From positions 1 through 64,000 of the forward strand of contig JAQGPJ010000002.1 of assembly GCA_028293125.1 (NCBI GenBank): a DNA stretch of 64,000 bases, in the 5' to 3' direction. The notes under the pieces were generated by a model. That model made no database searches. It had not been told where the DNA came from and saw only the letters and a list, made by a program, of their open reading frames with translations. The translations under genes and the position numbers were made by a program. This DNA comes from Verrucomicrobiales bacterium. GTDB taxonomy: Bacteria; Verrucomicrobiota; Verrucomicrobiia; Verrucomicrobiales; V1-33. Below, one piece after another: positions 1-7,882 of the stretch. The first letter of the stretch is position 1; the number at the start of each line of letters is the position of its first letter.

Positions 1-391
1 AGAGCTGCTGAGCAGCCACGAGGTAATTTTTCCGACTTTTGGAGGTGAATTTCCCCGGGAATTCCGGAGAAAATCCGCCGTGGCACTAAAATTTGCAAAG
101 CAGTCCCGGAACCACCAAGCGAGTCCATTTCGTGGGCGATTTCCCCGTGGAAACACGTCTTACCGTACGATTTATTCCGTTTTCCCTGAGGACCCCGAGT
201 TGTTGTTTTTAACTGAACTTAAAGCAGGGATTAAACTATTTAATGTGCCATCCCCGGTGGCGTTATCCACGTTATCCAAACAGTTCCGGTTTCAAAGGAC
301 GGAGCCGATTGATTTTTCATCTCAGGGAGCCGGGAAGTCCTGCCGCCGCTCCCCTGAACCCTGATTTATTTCATCATCACCTCCAAAAAGC
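1..391. other. Leading non-coding stretch
   Basis: No open frame here looks like a protein; the short ORFs have no domain-like pattern and no ribosome site. A 13-nt perfect palindrome (GCTGCTGAGCAGC, 4-16) could be the foot of a terminator for a gene left of the window. The downstream gene's promoter is probably in the AT-richer part around 170-245, but I cannot place the boxes. Confidence 0.5.
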
Positions 392-2380
392 ATGTCATCC
401 AATCATTCCCGCCGGGGCGGTGCGGCCGGGAAAACCGGCAACCGGATTCTGGCCGCCGGAGGCATTCTGGCAGGCCTGGGCGCGGGGCAGGGCCTGAATG
501 CGGCTCCCCACCGTTACGACCATGTGGTGATCGTTATTGAGGAGAACAAAACCTCTGAGCAGATCATAGGGGATGTGGCCAGCGCGCCCTACATTAATTC
601 ATTGGTGGAAAATGGCGTTTTTCTGACACGGATGTTTGCGCTTCAGCACCCCAGCCAGCCGAATTATCTCCATCTCTTCGCAGGATCCGATCAGGGTGTG
701 AAGGGCGATAGCCGTCCTTGGAATTTTTCCACCACCCCCACCGCCACCTATCCTTTCACGACCCCCAACCTGGGGGCGTCGCTGATAAGCGCCGGATTCA
801 CTTTTGGTAGCTACAGTGAGAGCCTGGAGATGGCGGGTGGGCAGGATTACGCTGACTACGATCCGCAGTCAGGAGCCGATCCCATCACCTATTACCGCCG
901 GAAACACAACCCGGTCACCAATTGGGTGGGCAAGATTTCACCACTCCCGCCCAACCAGCTGCCTCCCGCCGTGAATATGCCTTTCAGTCTGTTCCCGGCG
1001 GATTTCTCCCAGCTGCCGACTCTTTCCCTGGTGGTGCCCAATCAGCTGAATGACATGCATGACGGCACCCGCGTGATGGGGGATGACTGGCTGAAAACGC
1101 ATCTGGACGCATATGCGCAGTGGGCCAAAAGCCACAACAGCCTGCTGATCATCACCTGGGATGAGGACAACCGCATCACAGGCAACCGGATTCCCACGAT
1201 TTTTTACGGGGCGGCCCTGCGTGACGGCACCGCCGCCGCCGGCACCTGGACTCTCCATAATCTTCTCCGCACTCTTGAGGACATGTATGGACTCGGTGTG
1301 CACGCGGGAAGCGCAGCCCAGGTGGGACCAATCACAGGACTTTTCTCAGAGGATGCCCCGGTTTCGGTTTTGAACCTGCAGCAGGGCCTGAATGGGTACA
1401 GCGGGGTCCGGGACACGGTGCTGACGCAGGAAATCCCGGCCGCCAGCAACGCGGCAGCCGTGGATTTGGCGGTGGACAGGGGAGCTGCCGCAGTCCGGGA
1501 GGTTCTGGCGCTGGTGCGCTTCGAGAGCCTTTTCGGGGATGGCCCCAATCTGGTGCCGGTGAATGCCGTTCTCAGATCAGCCAAGCTTGTGGTCAGCACC
1601 CCGGCCAATGCCGGCACCTCCGGTTACGACTCGAACAGCCGCATTGAACTGCACCGGATGATCCGCGACTGGGCGGATACCGACAACTGGGGCAGCCTCA
1701 CGGACGGTGTTTCGGCGGACGGCACCGAAGCGGAGGCGGAGGCGGCATTCACCCTCATTCCCTCCGAGGCGGATGCGCCCGCCATCTTTGATGTCACCGC
1801 CGATCTCAAATTGTTCCAGTCGGGGGCGGCAGCCAACCGGGGATGGCTGCTGCGGGCCTCCGCCGCTGATGCGGCGGACCTGTGGACATTCAAATCCAGT
1901 GAAGCCCCGGATGCCGGCCTGCGCCCCGCGCTTGAGATTGTTTACTCCCCGGCCTCCGCCACTCCCTCTCCCTACAGCGTGTGGGCGGCGGCCAACGGCC
2001 TTTCCCGTGCCGGTGCCATGGCCGATCCTGACCATGATGGCGCGGTCAACCTCATCGAGTTTTCCTTCAACCTCAATCCGCTCGTGCCCGACAGTCTGCC
2101 CGCGCAGCCGGACGGTGCCGGCGGCCTTCCTTTCCTGCGCGCGGTCGACGGGCCGGAGGGAATGACACTGGAGATCACTTTCCTGCGGCGGAAAGGTCCG
2201 GGCGCCATGGGCTTGGAATACACCGCCGGATTTTCCCCGGATCTGAGGACATGGAGTGCGGGACAGACTTCGGCCGCGGATTCCGTGGATGCCGACTGGG
2301 ACCGGGTCACGGTCCGGAAAAGCGGGGCGGGGATTTCAGGCGCGCGCTATGCCCGTGTCAAAGTGGGCCTCACCCAGTGA
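392..2380 (+). CDS. Secreted phosphoesterase with DNRLRE-like domain and C-terminal Verrucomicrobia module
   Basis: A 662-aa exported protein. Residues 1-38 hold arginines followed by an Ala/Gly-rich hydrophobic stretch, a signal-peptide-like start (twin arginine at 7-8, not a full Tat motif). Residues 43-310 match the phosphoesterase/phospholipase C-acid phosphatase family (PF04185 type): HVVIVIEENKT (44-54), HPSQPNYLHLFAG (86-98), VPNQLNDMHDG (215-225) and LLIITWDEDN (251-260) supply the metal and phosphate ligands known in that family. Residues about 335-515 look like a DNRLRE/CBM96-type beta domain. The tail has the acidic DPDHDGAVNLIEF segment that Verrucomicrobiota exported proteins carry. 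It likely cleaves phosphomonoesters or phosphodiesters outside the cytoplasm; substrate unknown. It stands alone: the next gene is 1.9 kb away. Confidence 0.85.
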   Translation: MSSNHSRRGGAAGKTGNRILAAGGILAGLGAGQGLNAAPHRYDHVVIVIEENKTSEQIIGDVASAPYINSLVENGVFLTRMFALQHPSQPNYLHLFAGSDQGVKGDSRPWNFSTTPTATYPFTTPNLGASLISAGFTFGSYSESLEMAGGQDYADYDPQSGADPITYYRRKHNPVTNWVGKISPLPPNQLPPAVNMPFSLFPADFSQLPTLSLVVPNQLNDMHDGTRVMGDDWLKTHLDAYAQWAKSHNSLLIITWDEDNRITGNRIPTIFYGAALRDGTAAAGTWTLHNLLRTLEDMYGLGVHAGSAAQVGPITGLFSEDAPVSVLNLQQGLNGYSGVRDTVLTQEIPAASNAAAVDLAVDRGAAAVREVLALVRFESLFGDGPNLVPVNAVLRSAKLVVSTPANAGTSGYDSNSRIELHRMIRDWADTDNWGSLTDGVSADGTEAEAEAAFTLIPSEADAPAIFDVTADLKLFQSGAAANRGWLLRASAADAADLWTFKSSEAPDAGLRPALEIVYSPASATPSPYSVWAAANGLSRAGAMADPDHDGAVNLIEFSFNLNPLVPDSLPAQPDGAGGLPFLRAVDGPEGMTLEITFLRRKGPGAMGLEYTAGFSPDLRTWSAGQTSAADSVDADWDRVTVRKSGAGISGARYARVKVGLTQ

Positions 2381-2576
2381 AAAATCCGACCCGGTTCCAG
2401 CTGCTGCCGGCAATCCGCCCGTGTTTCCTCCGGCACTTGAGGATTTGCGGGCATTCGACCGTGAACTCCCTGTAGTTTCCGAGGATTCCGGCGTGCTGGC
2501 AGGAGTGTGGCGGACGAAACCATGCCTGCGGGCGGACAGTTGCCCCTGCCACAGGCAGATCGTTTATTCCAAATAC

Positions 2577-2751
2577 AATTATACCCCATTATTGAGTCCG
2601 TTTCCTTTGGCTTGGCGCGCCAAGGATGGCCGGTCATCCAGGCGGCCCCGCCATCCGGGCTGCGATGCCCCGCAGGGTGTCATGTGCCGCCCCGGAAAGA
2701 AGTTTCCGCGCCCCGGCCCCTCCGGCGGCCCCCTGCGGATGCTGGACCCGG
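2577..2751 (+). repeat. Dispersed intergenic repeat, copy A
   Basis: Reads along + as ACCCCATTATTG, GTCCGTTTCCTTTGGC, then GCAGGGTGTCATG and CGCCCCGGCCCCTCCGGCGG. The same blocks in the same order occur on the minus strand at about 12997 down to 12780. Homology is patchy, with indels between blocks. I find no transposase or clear terminal inverted repeat. It could be a decayed non-autonomous element, a conserved non-coding RNA or a lost gene. Confidence 0.7.
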
Positions 2752-2810
2752 AGAGGCAGGAAAAAGTACAGCAGGCGTCTTCCCTAAGGCGGCCTGGGCG
2801 CGAGCTGTGT

Positions 2811-2864
2811 CCACTTGTGTCCAGTTGTTGCCAGTTGTTGCCAGTTGTTGCCAGATGTGTCCAC
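2811..2864 (+). repeat. Tandem 10-bp direct repeats (CCAGTTGTTG type)
   Basis: Three exact copies of CCAGTTGTTG (2821-2850) are flanked in the same 10-bp register by CCACTTGTGT (2811-2820) and CCAGATGTGT (2851-2860). A complementary stretch GGCAACAAGTGG follows near 2883. The register is one helical turn, as in iterons or multi-site protein binding, but no replication gene is nearby. Confidence 0.7.
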
Positions 2865-3570
2865 GCGGAGTCCGGCTTTTTGTGGCAACAAGTGGAAACA
2901 TCCGGCAGCACCCGGCGGCATCCCCCACCGCGCCCGGCAACATCCGCCGCACCGGGCAGCGCCTCCAAATGCGTCCCCTTCGCCGGACAGCGCGGCCGCC
3001 CTGTTCCCGTGAGACGGGCCCAGGAGCTCCGGAATGACGTCTGTTTGCGTCCGGAAGGCCCGTCCCCGCCCCTTGGGAGTCGCCTGAGCCCGCCGGGCGC
3101 AGGCGCGCGCTCCTGAGAGCCCATGCGGCATGTCCGCCGCGATGCAGGGAGAAGCAAGTCCGGGCCCTATCCGCCGCCGCGCGGGAGACCGGCGGTAAAG
3201 CTTCCGGGGACCGGGATTCCCAAAAAGGCCCCGCACCGCGGGCCCGGCGCTCAGGACCGGAATGGAGTGTCCATTTTTTGCAGCTTGGGTTGAGCGTCCA
3301 TGAAAACCGCGCCGGCCCCGCCGGAGCGCGGGAACCGCCCTCCGGCGGAAAACCGGCACCGGTTCCGTGCCCGGACAAACCGGATTTCCGCCCCTCCGGA
3401 GGCGCGCGTTTTCCTAACTTTTTAAAAACCCTTTTCCGGCCCGTTCCGGTGGAAGCCCGAAAAATCCAATCACACATGTCCCTAAGGGTGAACCCCTGGG
3501 TCCGTGAAAGCCGAAAAAAGCCCGAAAAATGGACCCATCCGGCACTTGGGCATTCGGTCTATTTTCGGTG

Positions 3571-3614
3571 TTTTTTCGGGCATCCGGCACGCGCCATGGC
3601 AAAGCCCGAAAAAA
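3571..3614. repeat. Inverted repeat with 11-bp stem
   Basis: TTTTTTCGGGC (3571-3581) pairs perfectly with GCCCGAAAAAA (3604-3614) across a 22-nt loop. It lies in the CCCGAAAAA-rich part of the intergenic region, with no gene to terminate nearby. Confidence 0.5.
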
Positions 3615-4307
3615 GTTGGGAAAAAGTTGGAAAAAGCCCGAAAAAACCCCGGAAAAGGACGGTGGGGGGATTCCGCCCGCGCCGGCGGAGGCGGCCTCCC
3701 CCAAGGCCCGCGCCAATGGCTCCCCCAGGGGCCCCGGGGGATGACTGCACAGCTTTCCGGACCTCGCTGCCCGCCTCCCGCGGCGCGTGTGTCCGTGCCG
3801 CGCGCCTCCCTGCGGTCCACTCATTTCAGCCCGTTTTAATCAACCTCCAGCCTTTTACCGCCAGTTGGGGGGCATAGGGGCGGAACATGCGCGGCTCCGG
3901 GTCTTGTGACAGCTGCCGGTTTGCGGCTTCCGGCCATGCCCGCCGGGAACCAGTCCTCCCGGCATCACCGCTGTCACAGGGGCGGCTTTGATCTCCCAAG
4001 TCCTGGTTTCCGGAGATGGCGCTCCAAAGCCGGAGTCGGACAACGGCGCGGCGGAGCTTCTCCATCCTCCGGAAACCGTCATCAATGAGGACTTCCGGCG
4101 GCCGTCCGGCTTCCGGAGACCTGGCGGGGGCCGATGGGCGCATCATCGGGCAGCATCCCGGACACACCAAACTCGAAACCACGCAAATCCCACCGGACTC
4201 CTCCTCCTCCGCCGGGACATCCACTCCCGCCCCCCCGCCAGCAGGCGGCACACGTTCGGCGGAGCACCCTCGACAACCCCCGATCCATCCCTTAACCTGC
4301 CGGCATC

Positions 4308-4547
4308 ATGAGCACCGTGCCTGAAATTGAAAAGGCCATCGGGCGCCTGCCCACCCGGGAAATGCTGGAGCCCGCGCAGTGGCTCGACGTACAGCTCCGC
4401 GCCCGGCTTGAGGACGACGACGACGGCCAACTCTCTCCCGCCTGGCGCGGAGAGCTTGACGCCCGTGTCCGCCGCCGTCAGAGCGGCGAAACCAGCGTCC
4501 TGGGCCGTGAGGAGGTGCATGGGCATATCAAAGCCCTCCCTGCCTGA
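4308..4547 (+). CDS. Putative addiction-module antitoxin
   Basis: A 79-aa protein whose N-terminus (EIEKAIGRLPTREMLEPAQW) and acidic middle (EDDDDGQLSPAWRGELDARV) follow the pattern of the unstable antitoxins encoded beside ParE/RelE-type toxins (PF09720 type, with the LSPAW..EL..R core). It would neutralise the toxin encoded next and repress the pair. Its TGA (4545-4547) overlaps the toxin ATG as TGATG, so the two are translationally coupled. The ATG at 4308 is the only good start. Confidence 0.75.
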   Translation: MSTVPEIEKAIGRLPTREMLEPAQWLDVQLRARLEDDDDGQLSPAWRGELDARVRRRQSGETSVLGREEVHGHIKALPA

Positions 4548-4843
4548 TGCGTCTGACCTGCACCCGCGAGGCCATGGAGGAACTGGCCCATGCCGTGAAG
4601 CACTGCCGCGCCCCCGGCGACGGACTGGGCGGCGCGTTTTTCCAGCGGATCGAAGCCGCCGGGGAGGAAATCATCACCTGGCCGGAAGCCTGGCGCAGTG
4701 TCGGCGGGCCATACCGCCGGAGGCGGCTGAAGCGGTTCCCCTGCGGGCTCATCCATCATCAGCCGGAACCCGGCTGGCTGGAAGTGGCCGCCGTGATGCA
4801 CCTGCACCGCGGGCCGGATTACTGGCGCGGCGGCGTGGAGTGA
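4547..4843 (+). CDS. ParE/RelE-family toxin
   Basis: A 98-aa protein. The core A..F..RIEAAGEEIITWPEAWR, followed by a run of basic residues (YRRRRLKRFPCGLIHH) and a final beta pair with VAAVMHLHRGPDYW, is the layout of ParE-type ribosome-independent toxins (RelE/ParE fold). The conserved R..L..FPY-like turn is present as RFPCGLIHH, and HLHRGPDYW matches the usual H..R.P.YW end. The target (gyrase or ribosome) cannot be read from the sequence. It is coupled to the antitoxin by a 1-nt overlap. Such pairs commonly mark plasmid or island DNA, which fits the ArdC gene 1.6 kb downstream. Confidence 0.8.
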   Translation: MRLTCTREAMEELAHAVKHCRAPGDGLGGAFFQRIEAAGEEIITWPEAWRSVGGPYRRRRLKRFPCGLIHHQPEPGWLEVAAVMHLHRGPDYWRGGVE

Positions 4844-4871
4844 GGCGGGAGCACGCGCCCGGAGCCGGAAT

Positions 4872-5324
4872 TTGGGGGCGGGGCCAGACCGCAAACGGGT
4901 TGGGGGCCTCCGGCACCCGGTGAAGGAACGCGGGGGCGGCCTTCACCTGAAGGTCGGGGGCGGCTCCGCCGCCAAACTCCGCGCCGACGCCCTGCCGGGC
5001 AATCCGCGGACGAAAATTTTCCATCGGAACGCGGATCCGGAAACCAGCCGCCGGGCGGCGGAAACCCTGACCCGCGGGCTGCGGACGCGGGCCCCGGTCA
5101 GCGGCGGCGTCCCGCTCGGGGAGCGCGGACTTCCGCAGGCGCAGGCCGGATCCCCGCGGCGGGAGGTCCGGGAGTCCGAGGCCGCGCCCCGCGAGTTCCT
5201 CGGGCCGGCGCGGGACGGACCGGAATCCGATTATGTGGTGACCGCGCCCCTGTTCCAGGGAGGACGGATTTTTCCCAACGGACGCCACCGCATCGGGGTG
5301 GCGTTCCGCCAGCCGGACAGGTGA
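4872..5324 (+). CDS. Hypothetical protein, possible
   Basis: A 150-codon frame, rich in Arg/Gly/Pro, with no recognised domain. The part most like protein is the second half (ADPETSRRAAETLTRGL and the end DYVVTAPLFQGGRIFPNGRH). Its stop lies 5 nt before the ATG at 5330, so it may belong to a string of small accessory genes. The start is uncertain; it could begin well inside. It may equally be a chance frame in GC-rich DNA. Confidence 0.3.
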   Translation: MGAGPDRKRVGGLRHPVKERGGGLHLKVGGGSAAKLRADALPGNPRTKIFHRNADPETSRRAAETLTRGLRTRAPVSGGVPLGERGLPQAQAGSPRREVRESEAAPREFLGPARDGPESDYVVTAPLFQGGRIFPNGRHRIGVAFRQPDR

Positions 5325-5329
5325 CGGCC

Positions 5330-5812
5330 ATGAACCTTCTCCTCCGGTATTTCCAGCTGCTGCGGGCGGTGGTCCCGCATGTGACCGCCCCGCCCGCGGT
5401 GGTGGTGTTCGGGCGGGGATGGGGCGTGCATCACGCGTCATTTCCACGGTTCATCATGGGCTGGATGATGGGCATTCCGCTGACCCCCGTCTCCGCGCTG
5501 GTGCCGGGCCCCGAGCGGGCCGACGCGGCGCTGGCCCTGGAGATCACGCGCCCGTGGCAATGCATGGACCTGTTCGGCATGGTATCCGCCGCCGTGTTTG
5601 CCGTCGGGCGGATCCGGCTGGCCCCGCGCCCGCCCTCGGGGCTTTCCAACGACGTGGGCCGGGTCCGTTTTCCGCCGTGCGGGACATTCTGGCAGCTGGT
5701 GTCCTGGCCGGGCTGGGTCTGGCGGATTATGGCCTCTGGAAGCAGCTCCGCCCCCTTTCCGCCCTCGGAGCGTGATGATGGTGTGGGATTATCTGAAAGC
5801 CCGCCACCATGA
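5330..5812 (+). CDS. Hypothetical, hydrophobic protein; possibly frameshifted near 5660
   Basis: It opens MNLLLRYFQLLRAVVPHV and keeps a natural-looking composition to about residue 110 (WGVHHASFPRFIMGWMMGIP, ALALEITRPWQCMDLF), then becomes Trp/Ser/Pro-rich and less protein-like. From about 5660 the neighbouring frame instead reads VRDILAAGVLAGLGLADYG, a good transmembrane segment, and stops at 5775 exactly where the next ORF starts (TGATG). Either there is a frameshift joining the two, or a small overlapping gene with a GTG start at 5677. I do not recognise the family. Confidence 0.35.
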   Translation: MNLLLRYFQLLRAVVPHVTAPPAVVVFGRGWGVHHASFPRFIMGWMMGIPLTPVSALVPGPERADAALALEITRPWQCMDLFGMVSAAVFAVGRIRLAPRPPSGLSNDVGRVRFPPCGTFWQLVSWPGWVWRIMASGSSSAPFPPSERDDGVGLSESPPP

Positions 5813-5945
5813 CCGCATGATGCGCGTGGAGGTCCATGACGCCGTGATCCTGTCCGGCCGGGTGATGCCCCCGGCGGATTCCAGCCCGGATGGAGATGGC
5901 ACCGCCGAACTGGTGCGCCTTTACGGGAGAAACGCCGGGAAATGA
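5775..5945 (+). CDS. Small hypothetical protein (56 aa)
   Basis: It starts with ATG at 5775, whose A is the last base of a TGA stop in the preceding frame (5773-5775). This coupling supports both being read. The product (MMVWDYLKARHHDRMMRVEV...) has ordinary composition and no known domain. It is the last member of the possible small-gene string 4872-5945. Confidence 0.4.
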   Translation: MMVWDYLKARHHDRMMRVEVHDAVILSGRVMPPADSSPDGDGTAELVRLYGRNAGK

Positions 5946-6451
5946 TCAATCATTGTTTTCCTGATATTCATAAAAACAGTTAGGCAATGGAAAGGACTTT
6001 CCCTTCGTGGCTACTGTGTGCGCCACTACCCATTCCGCGGGGACACCCCGCGACGCCCCGCCGGAAAGCTGAAAAAGTGGCTCCGCGCCGCCCGCCGCGG
6101 CCAGCCCGTTCCATCGACCGGACCGCGGGGCTGACACCCCCCTTCGCGGTCCGGCCGCCGGAACCGGCAGGCCCCCCGCCCGCCGTCCTGGACCGGGCGC
6201 GCGGCGCCCCGTCCGCCTATGTGCATACAGCCGCCCTGACGGGCGGTGCCCGCCGCCCCGCCGCTCCTTCTCCCGCTCCGGGGCTCCGAAGGCCTCACAG
6301 CCGTCCGGCCGGTCAAGGGCATCCACCGGCAGTCCCTGAAGGGCGCCCTCCGGCGGAGCCTCCCTCTGACAGTCCCGCCGTCCTCCGGCCAGGGGTCGGG
6401 ATCGGTTCGCAAAGCCGCAGTGCTTTTGCGAACCCAAAACCAACCAACAAC
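5946..6451. other. Intergenic region before the ArdC-like gene
   Basis: About 500 bp, very GC-rich in its second half. The downstream gene's frame stays open through it from 5987, but that translation is Pro/Arg/Ala-rich with no domain, so I treat it as non-coding. I see no clear promoter. Confidence 0.5.
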
Positions 6452-7351
6452 ATGAAAACGGACCTGTATGAGGAAATCACCCTGCGCGTCATCGCCCTGC
6501 TGGAATCCGGCGTGACGCCATGGAGCCCCCGGTGCCTTTGCCGCGGCGGCCTGCCCCGCAACTATGCCACCGGCCGGGAATACCGCGGCGTCAACGTGTT
6601 CCTGCTGGGAAGCGCCGGGTTCACCTCCCCGGACTTCCTGACGTTCATCCAGGCCAAAGAGCTGGGCGGCCATGTGCGCAAAGGGGAGAAGGGATTCATG
6701 GTGGTGAAATGCGGCACTTATTCCAAGGCCGAGGAGAGCGCCGCCGGGGAGTCCGGCACGGCGGAGGGGGAGGCGGAAACCCGCCGCTATCTGAAGGCTT
6801 ATACGGTTTTCCATGCCTCGCAGATCGAGGGCATCGACTTTCCTCCCGCCGTGGTTGCGCCGGAACTGCCTTTGACCGAAAGGACCGCGCGGGCGCGGGG
6901 GATTGTGGCGGGCATGCCCAATCCCCCGGAGATCCGCACCGGCGGCGCTGTTCCCTCCTACTGGCCGTCGGTGGATTGCGTGAGGATGCCGGAGCGGGGA
7001 TTTTTCGAGGATGAGGAGAAATGGTTCGCCACCCTCTATCATGAATTGACGCACGCCACCGGCGCCCCGGGCCGTCTGGCCCGCAAATCCCTGCTGGAGA
7101 ACAAGGGGTTCCAGGCCGACGGCCCGGAGGAGCGAAAAGTCTATGCCGGGGAGGAGCTGGTGGCGGAGATGGGATCCGCGTTCCTGTGCGCCCGCGCGGG
7201 AATCTGCCGGGACGGGCTGGAGAATTCCGCCGCCTATCTGCAGGGGTGGATCAAAGCCCTCAAATCGAAGGACGCCAAAGGCTGGATCATCCGCGCGGCC
7301 TCGCAGGCGCAGAGGGCGGCGGATTACATCCTGAACGCGCCTTCAGCCTGA
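6452..7351 (+). CDS. ArdC-like antirestriction protein (ssDNA-binding domain plus zincin metallopeptidase)
   Basis: A 299-aa protein. Residues 1-125 match the ArdC N-terminal ssDNA-binding domain (DUF1738, PF08401): YEEITLRVIALLESGVTPW, NYATGREYRGVNVFLL and the HVRKGEKG.MVVK strand. Residues 150-299 are the associated zincin-like metallopeptidase: HELTHATG at 197-204 is the HExxH zinc site, and E239 in the GEELVAEMG segment is the likely third ligand. ArdC proteins on conjugative plasmids protect incoming DNA from restriction, and the N-terminal domain also occurs in TraC primases. The ATG at 6452 is chosen because it begins exactly at the domain boundary. With the toxin-antitoxin pair upstream and the coupling-protein relic at 60.8 kb it suggests a former conjugative element. 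Confidence 0.92.
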   Translation: MKTDLYEEITLRVIALLESGVTPWSPRCLCRGGLPRNYATGREYRGVNVFLLGSAGFTSPDFLTFIQAKELGGHVRKGEKGFMVVKCGTYSKAEESAAGESGTAEGEAETRRYLKAYTVFHASQIEGIDFPPAVVAPELPLTERTARARGIVAGMPNPPEIRTGGAVPSYWPSVDCVRMPERGFFEDEEKWFATLYHELTHATGAPGRLARKSLLENKGFQADGPEERKVYAGEELVAEMGSAFLCARAGICRDGLENSAAYLQGWIKALKSKDAKGWIIRAASQAQRAADYILNAPSA

Positions 7352-7468
7352 CAGTGAAAACGGCAGCGGGGCAGGACAGGCCTGCCCCGCTGGCCGCTGT
7401 CGGAGCGGCGTCATGGAGCGCAGCCGCCATGGCCGGATCAGCCATGGCCGCGCGGCCGGGTCCAAAAT

Positions 7469-7493
7469 CCTGGGGGAGCTTTGCTCCCCCAGG
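7469..7493 (+). terminator. Strong hairpin downstream of the ArdC-like gene
   Basis: CCTGGGGGAGC (7469-7479) and GCTCCCCCAGG (7483-7493) form a perfect 11-bp stem with a TTT loop, 118 nt after the ArdC stop. No U-run follows, so it may be a terminator of the Rho-assisted kind or an mRNA-stabilising hairpin. Confidence 0.5.
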
Positions 7494-7581
7494 CCCCCTC
7501 GTCTGATTCCAGCCCCGTTCCCCGGACTCCCCCGCCAACAGAAGTTGGATCCGGATAAGCGATGGGGTTCCGGAGGCGGAG

Positions 7582-7882
7582 GTGCCGCTGCTGCGGGACC
7601 TGCTTTTCGAGGCCATCGCGGATCCGGCGACGGCGGCAAGGGCGCGGGCTATCCTTCAGCTGGACAACCTCTCCGGGCCGGAGATTGCCGCGGGGCTCGA
7701 CAGCCGGCCGGAGACCAAGGCCGGGGGAACCCGGCGGGAGTCAGGGATGTCTGCCGGAAGCCTTGCAGGAGCGGGCGAGGGCGGAAGCCGAGGAGCGGAA
7801 ACAGGCGATCACAGGTTCCCCGCAAGCCATCACCAGCCCCTGTCGAACCTGCGGATTCCCCAAATTCACGGCGTGTGGGTGA
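7582..7882 (+). pseudogene. Frameshifted small ORF of unknown function
   Basis: From a GTG at 7582 the frame reads VPLLRDLLFEAIADPATAAR and continues with ILQLDNLSGPEIAAGL, natural-looking helices. After about 7735 the natural-looking translation moves to the neighbouring frame (EALQERARAEAEERKQA), ending CRTCGFPKF at the TGA 7880-7882. A single indel near 7735 would join them into a protein of roughly 100 aa. Upstream codons are also open, so the start may lie earlier. It overlaps the antisense end of the ELWxxDGT gene by 17 nt. Family not recognised. Confidence 0.35.

Larger units (their letters stand above)
2381..4307. other. 1.9-kb intergenic region rich in repeats, no convincing gene
   Basis: Several ORFs of 100-290 codons overlap here on both strands, but their compositions are those of GC-rich shadow frames (Arg/Pro/Ala-rich, no domains) and no one frame dominates. 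The region holds the dispersed repeat copy A (2577-2751), a 10-bp tandem repeat (2811-2864), an inverted repeat (3571-3614) and many CCCGAAAAA motifs between 3440 and 3660. Part of it (about 3590-3640) recurs inverted near 12690. Confidence 0.55.

Noticed and set aside
2811-2864. CRISPR-like array
   Set aside because: Units are 10 bp with no spacers and no cas genes.
2256-3116. Plus-strand frame of 286 codons after the phosphoesterase
   Set aside because: Arg/Pro/Ser-rich translation passing through repeats; no domain, and equally long frames overlap on the other strand.
5987-6451. N-terminal extension of the ArdC-like protein
   Set aside because: In frame but Pro/Arg/Ala-rich; the known domain begins exactly at ATG 6452.
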